From Pseudomonas_T sp032052615 (GTDB taxonomy: Bacteria; Pseudomonadota; Gammaproteobacteria; Pseudomonadales; Pseudomonadaceae): 64,000 nt of DNA. The notes below the pieces were generated by a model. It saw only the letters and a program-made list of their open reading frames with translations. It was not told where the DNA came from and ran no database searches. Positions 63,402 through 64,000 of the stretch are shown here, in pieces; position 1 is the first letter of the stretch, and the number at the start of each line of letters is the position of its first letter. The DNA is taken from contig DAMBWF010000001.1 in NCBI GenBank assembly GCA_032052615.1, forward strand, positions 248,001-312,000, read 5' to 3'. The position numbers and the translations under genes were made by a program.

Positions 63402-63919
63402 GCGGCGAGCGGCGATGGCGGGGAGGCCGCTTTCCCGCGCATTCGCCCCGGGAGTCCCCGGCGCCCGGCCGAGGTCGCCCTGTAATCGACCACCGGTTCC
63501 GCACCGGTCCGGCCCCCGCCTGAACGTCCGGCCCGAGAAGGGACCTGAAGCGGGACCGCGACAGGCCGCCACGCGGCCAGCCAAGCGAAACGTCAGCCGT
63601 GGCCAGTCCTGGCGCGTCTTGCGCTCCGTCGTCGCCTGGGGTACCGCCAAGGAGCGGACTCACCCCGTCACCGAGACGCGTGCCCGACGGGGCTTTGTTT
63701 CCGCTCTACGTCGAGGTGCCGCAGGGAGCCAGGCGACCAGGGGCTAGGCCCAGCCAAAGCACCTGGCGGCGTCGATTCAGTGATAGCTAATTGCCAATAA
63801 AGTCCGGAAACCGTTCGCCTTTGCTCTTAGGATGACCGCGCAGGGGCGTCGACGGGGTACGGGTGTGCCTGACGCAGGTTGCCGCTCCCTGCCCACTCTG
63901 AACGCAAGGAGCAAAACAT
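63402..63919. other. Intergenic region after the amidase, with a weak terminator
   Basis: This 518-bp stretch contains no gene that I can support. The only notable element is a stem CCCCGTC (63663-63669) with GACGGGG (63686-63692) followed by CTTTGTTT, a possible terminator with a 16-nt loop. The last about 120 bp are more AT-rich (TGATAGCTAATTGCCAATAAAG) and probably hold the promoter of the next gene. Confidence 0.4.
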
Positions 63920-64000
63920 ATGCATAAGACACTCATGGCGCTGGGCGCCTGCCTGGCGATGAGCCCGGTGTTGGCGGCCACGCCCTACTGCGAGAGCCGG
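63920..64000 (+). CDS. N-terminus of an exported protein (partial)
   Basis: ATG at 63920 is preceded by AAGGAG at 8-9 bp spacing. The first 27 codons encode a typical Sec signal peptide (MHKTLMALGACLAMSPVLAA) with likely cleavage after VLAA, followed by TPYCESR. The window ends here. A Cys soon after the cleavage site is seen, but no family can be assigned. Confidence 0.75.
   Translation, partial: MHKTLMALGACLAMSPVLAATPYCESR

Overview
The window is GC-rich chromosomal DNA of a Pseudomonas close to the P. aeruginosa group. The evidence is gene content and order that match that genus: mexVW, icmP cluster, lemA/GIDE, bifA, sodB, xenB, lptFG, queA-tgt-yajC-secDF, the complete isc operon, and ndk-rlmN-pilF-rodZ-ispG-hisS-yfgM-bamB-der. 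No insertion sequence, prophage, integrase, CRISPR array or plasmid replicon was recognised. The only RNA gene seen is tRNA-Leu(CAA).

Layout. 1-368: the end of an unidentified gene and a small overlapping gene. 426-6527 (minus): an RND efflux pump pair (mexV-mexW, no outer-membrane partner or local regulator) and an orphan chemoreceptor. 6605-11753 (minus): a periplasmic/lipoprotein cluster of two imelysin proteins, a di-haem DUF1111 protein and a DUF1513 propeller, with matching Fur-like boxes before icmP and before the DUF1111 gene. 11937-13438 (plus): lemA and a GIDE membrane protein carrying an intact EF-hand loop. 13497-22542: the c-di-GMP phosphodiesterase BifA, Fe-SOD, a divergent argO/argP pair, a coiled-coil membrane protein, XenB, an MFS exporter, an ArsR regulator and AcpH. 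22546-28401: holC, pepA, lptFG, an RDD protein and a cold-shock protein.

29442-37716 is a complete acetoin/2,3-butanediol catabolic locus. A six-gene operon on the minus strand (SDR dehydrogenase, acoX, acoA, acoB, acoC, bdhA) is preceded by an almost perfect sigma-54 promoter. Upstream of that lie repeated TGAGACGC elements, and the divergent acoR encodes the sigma-54 activator expected to bind them. The two dehydrogenases convert 2,3-butanediol stereoisomers to acetoin, and AcoABC cleaves acetoin to acetaldehyde and acetyl-CoA. No dedicated E3 gene is present, so a housekeeping lipoamide dehydrogenase is presumably shared.

37974-64000 is core genome: tRNA-Leu, queA-tgt (queuosine), yajC-secDF (export), a glycine-zipper protein, suhB, trmJ, iscRSUA-hscBA-fdx-iscX behind an IscR-controlled promoter, ndk, rlmN, pilF, rodZ, ispG, hisS, yfgM, bamB, der, then a methionine-type aminotransferase and omega-amidase pair. 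A seven-unit 14-bp tandem repeat lies between der and the aminotransferase gene. The window ends inside the signal peptide of another gene.

Most of the window is ordinary conserved Pseudomonas sequence. The parts most worth following up are the paired-imelysin cluster with its two look-alike boxes, the LemA/EF-hand-GIDE pair, the aco regulatory region and the 14-bp repeat array.
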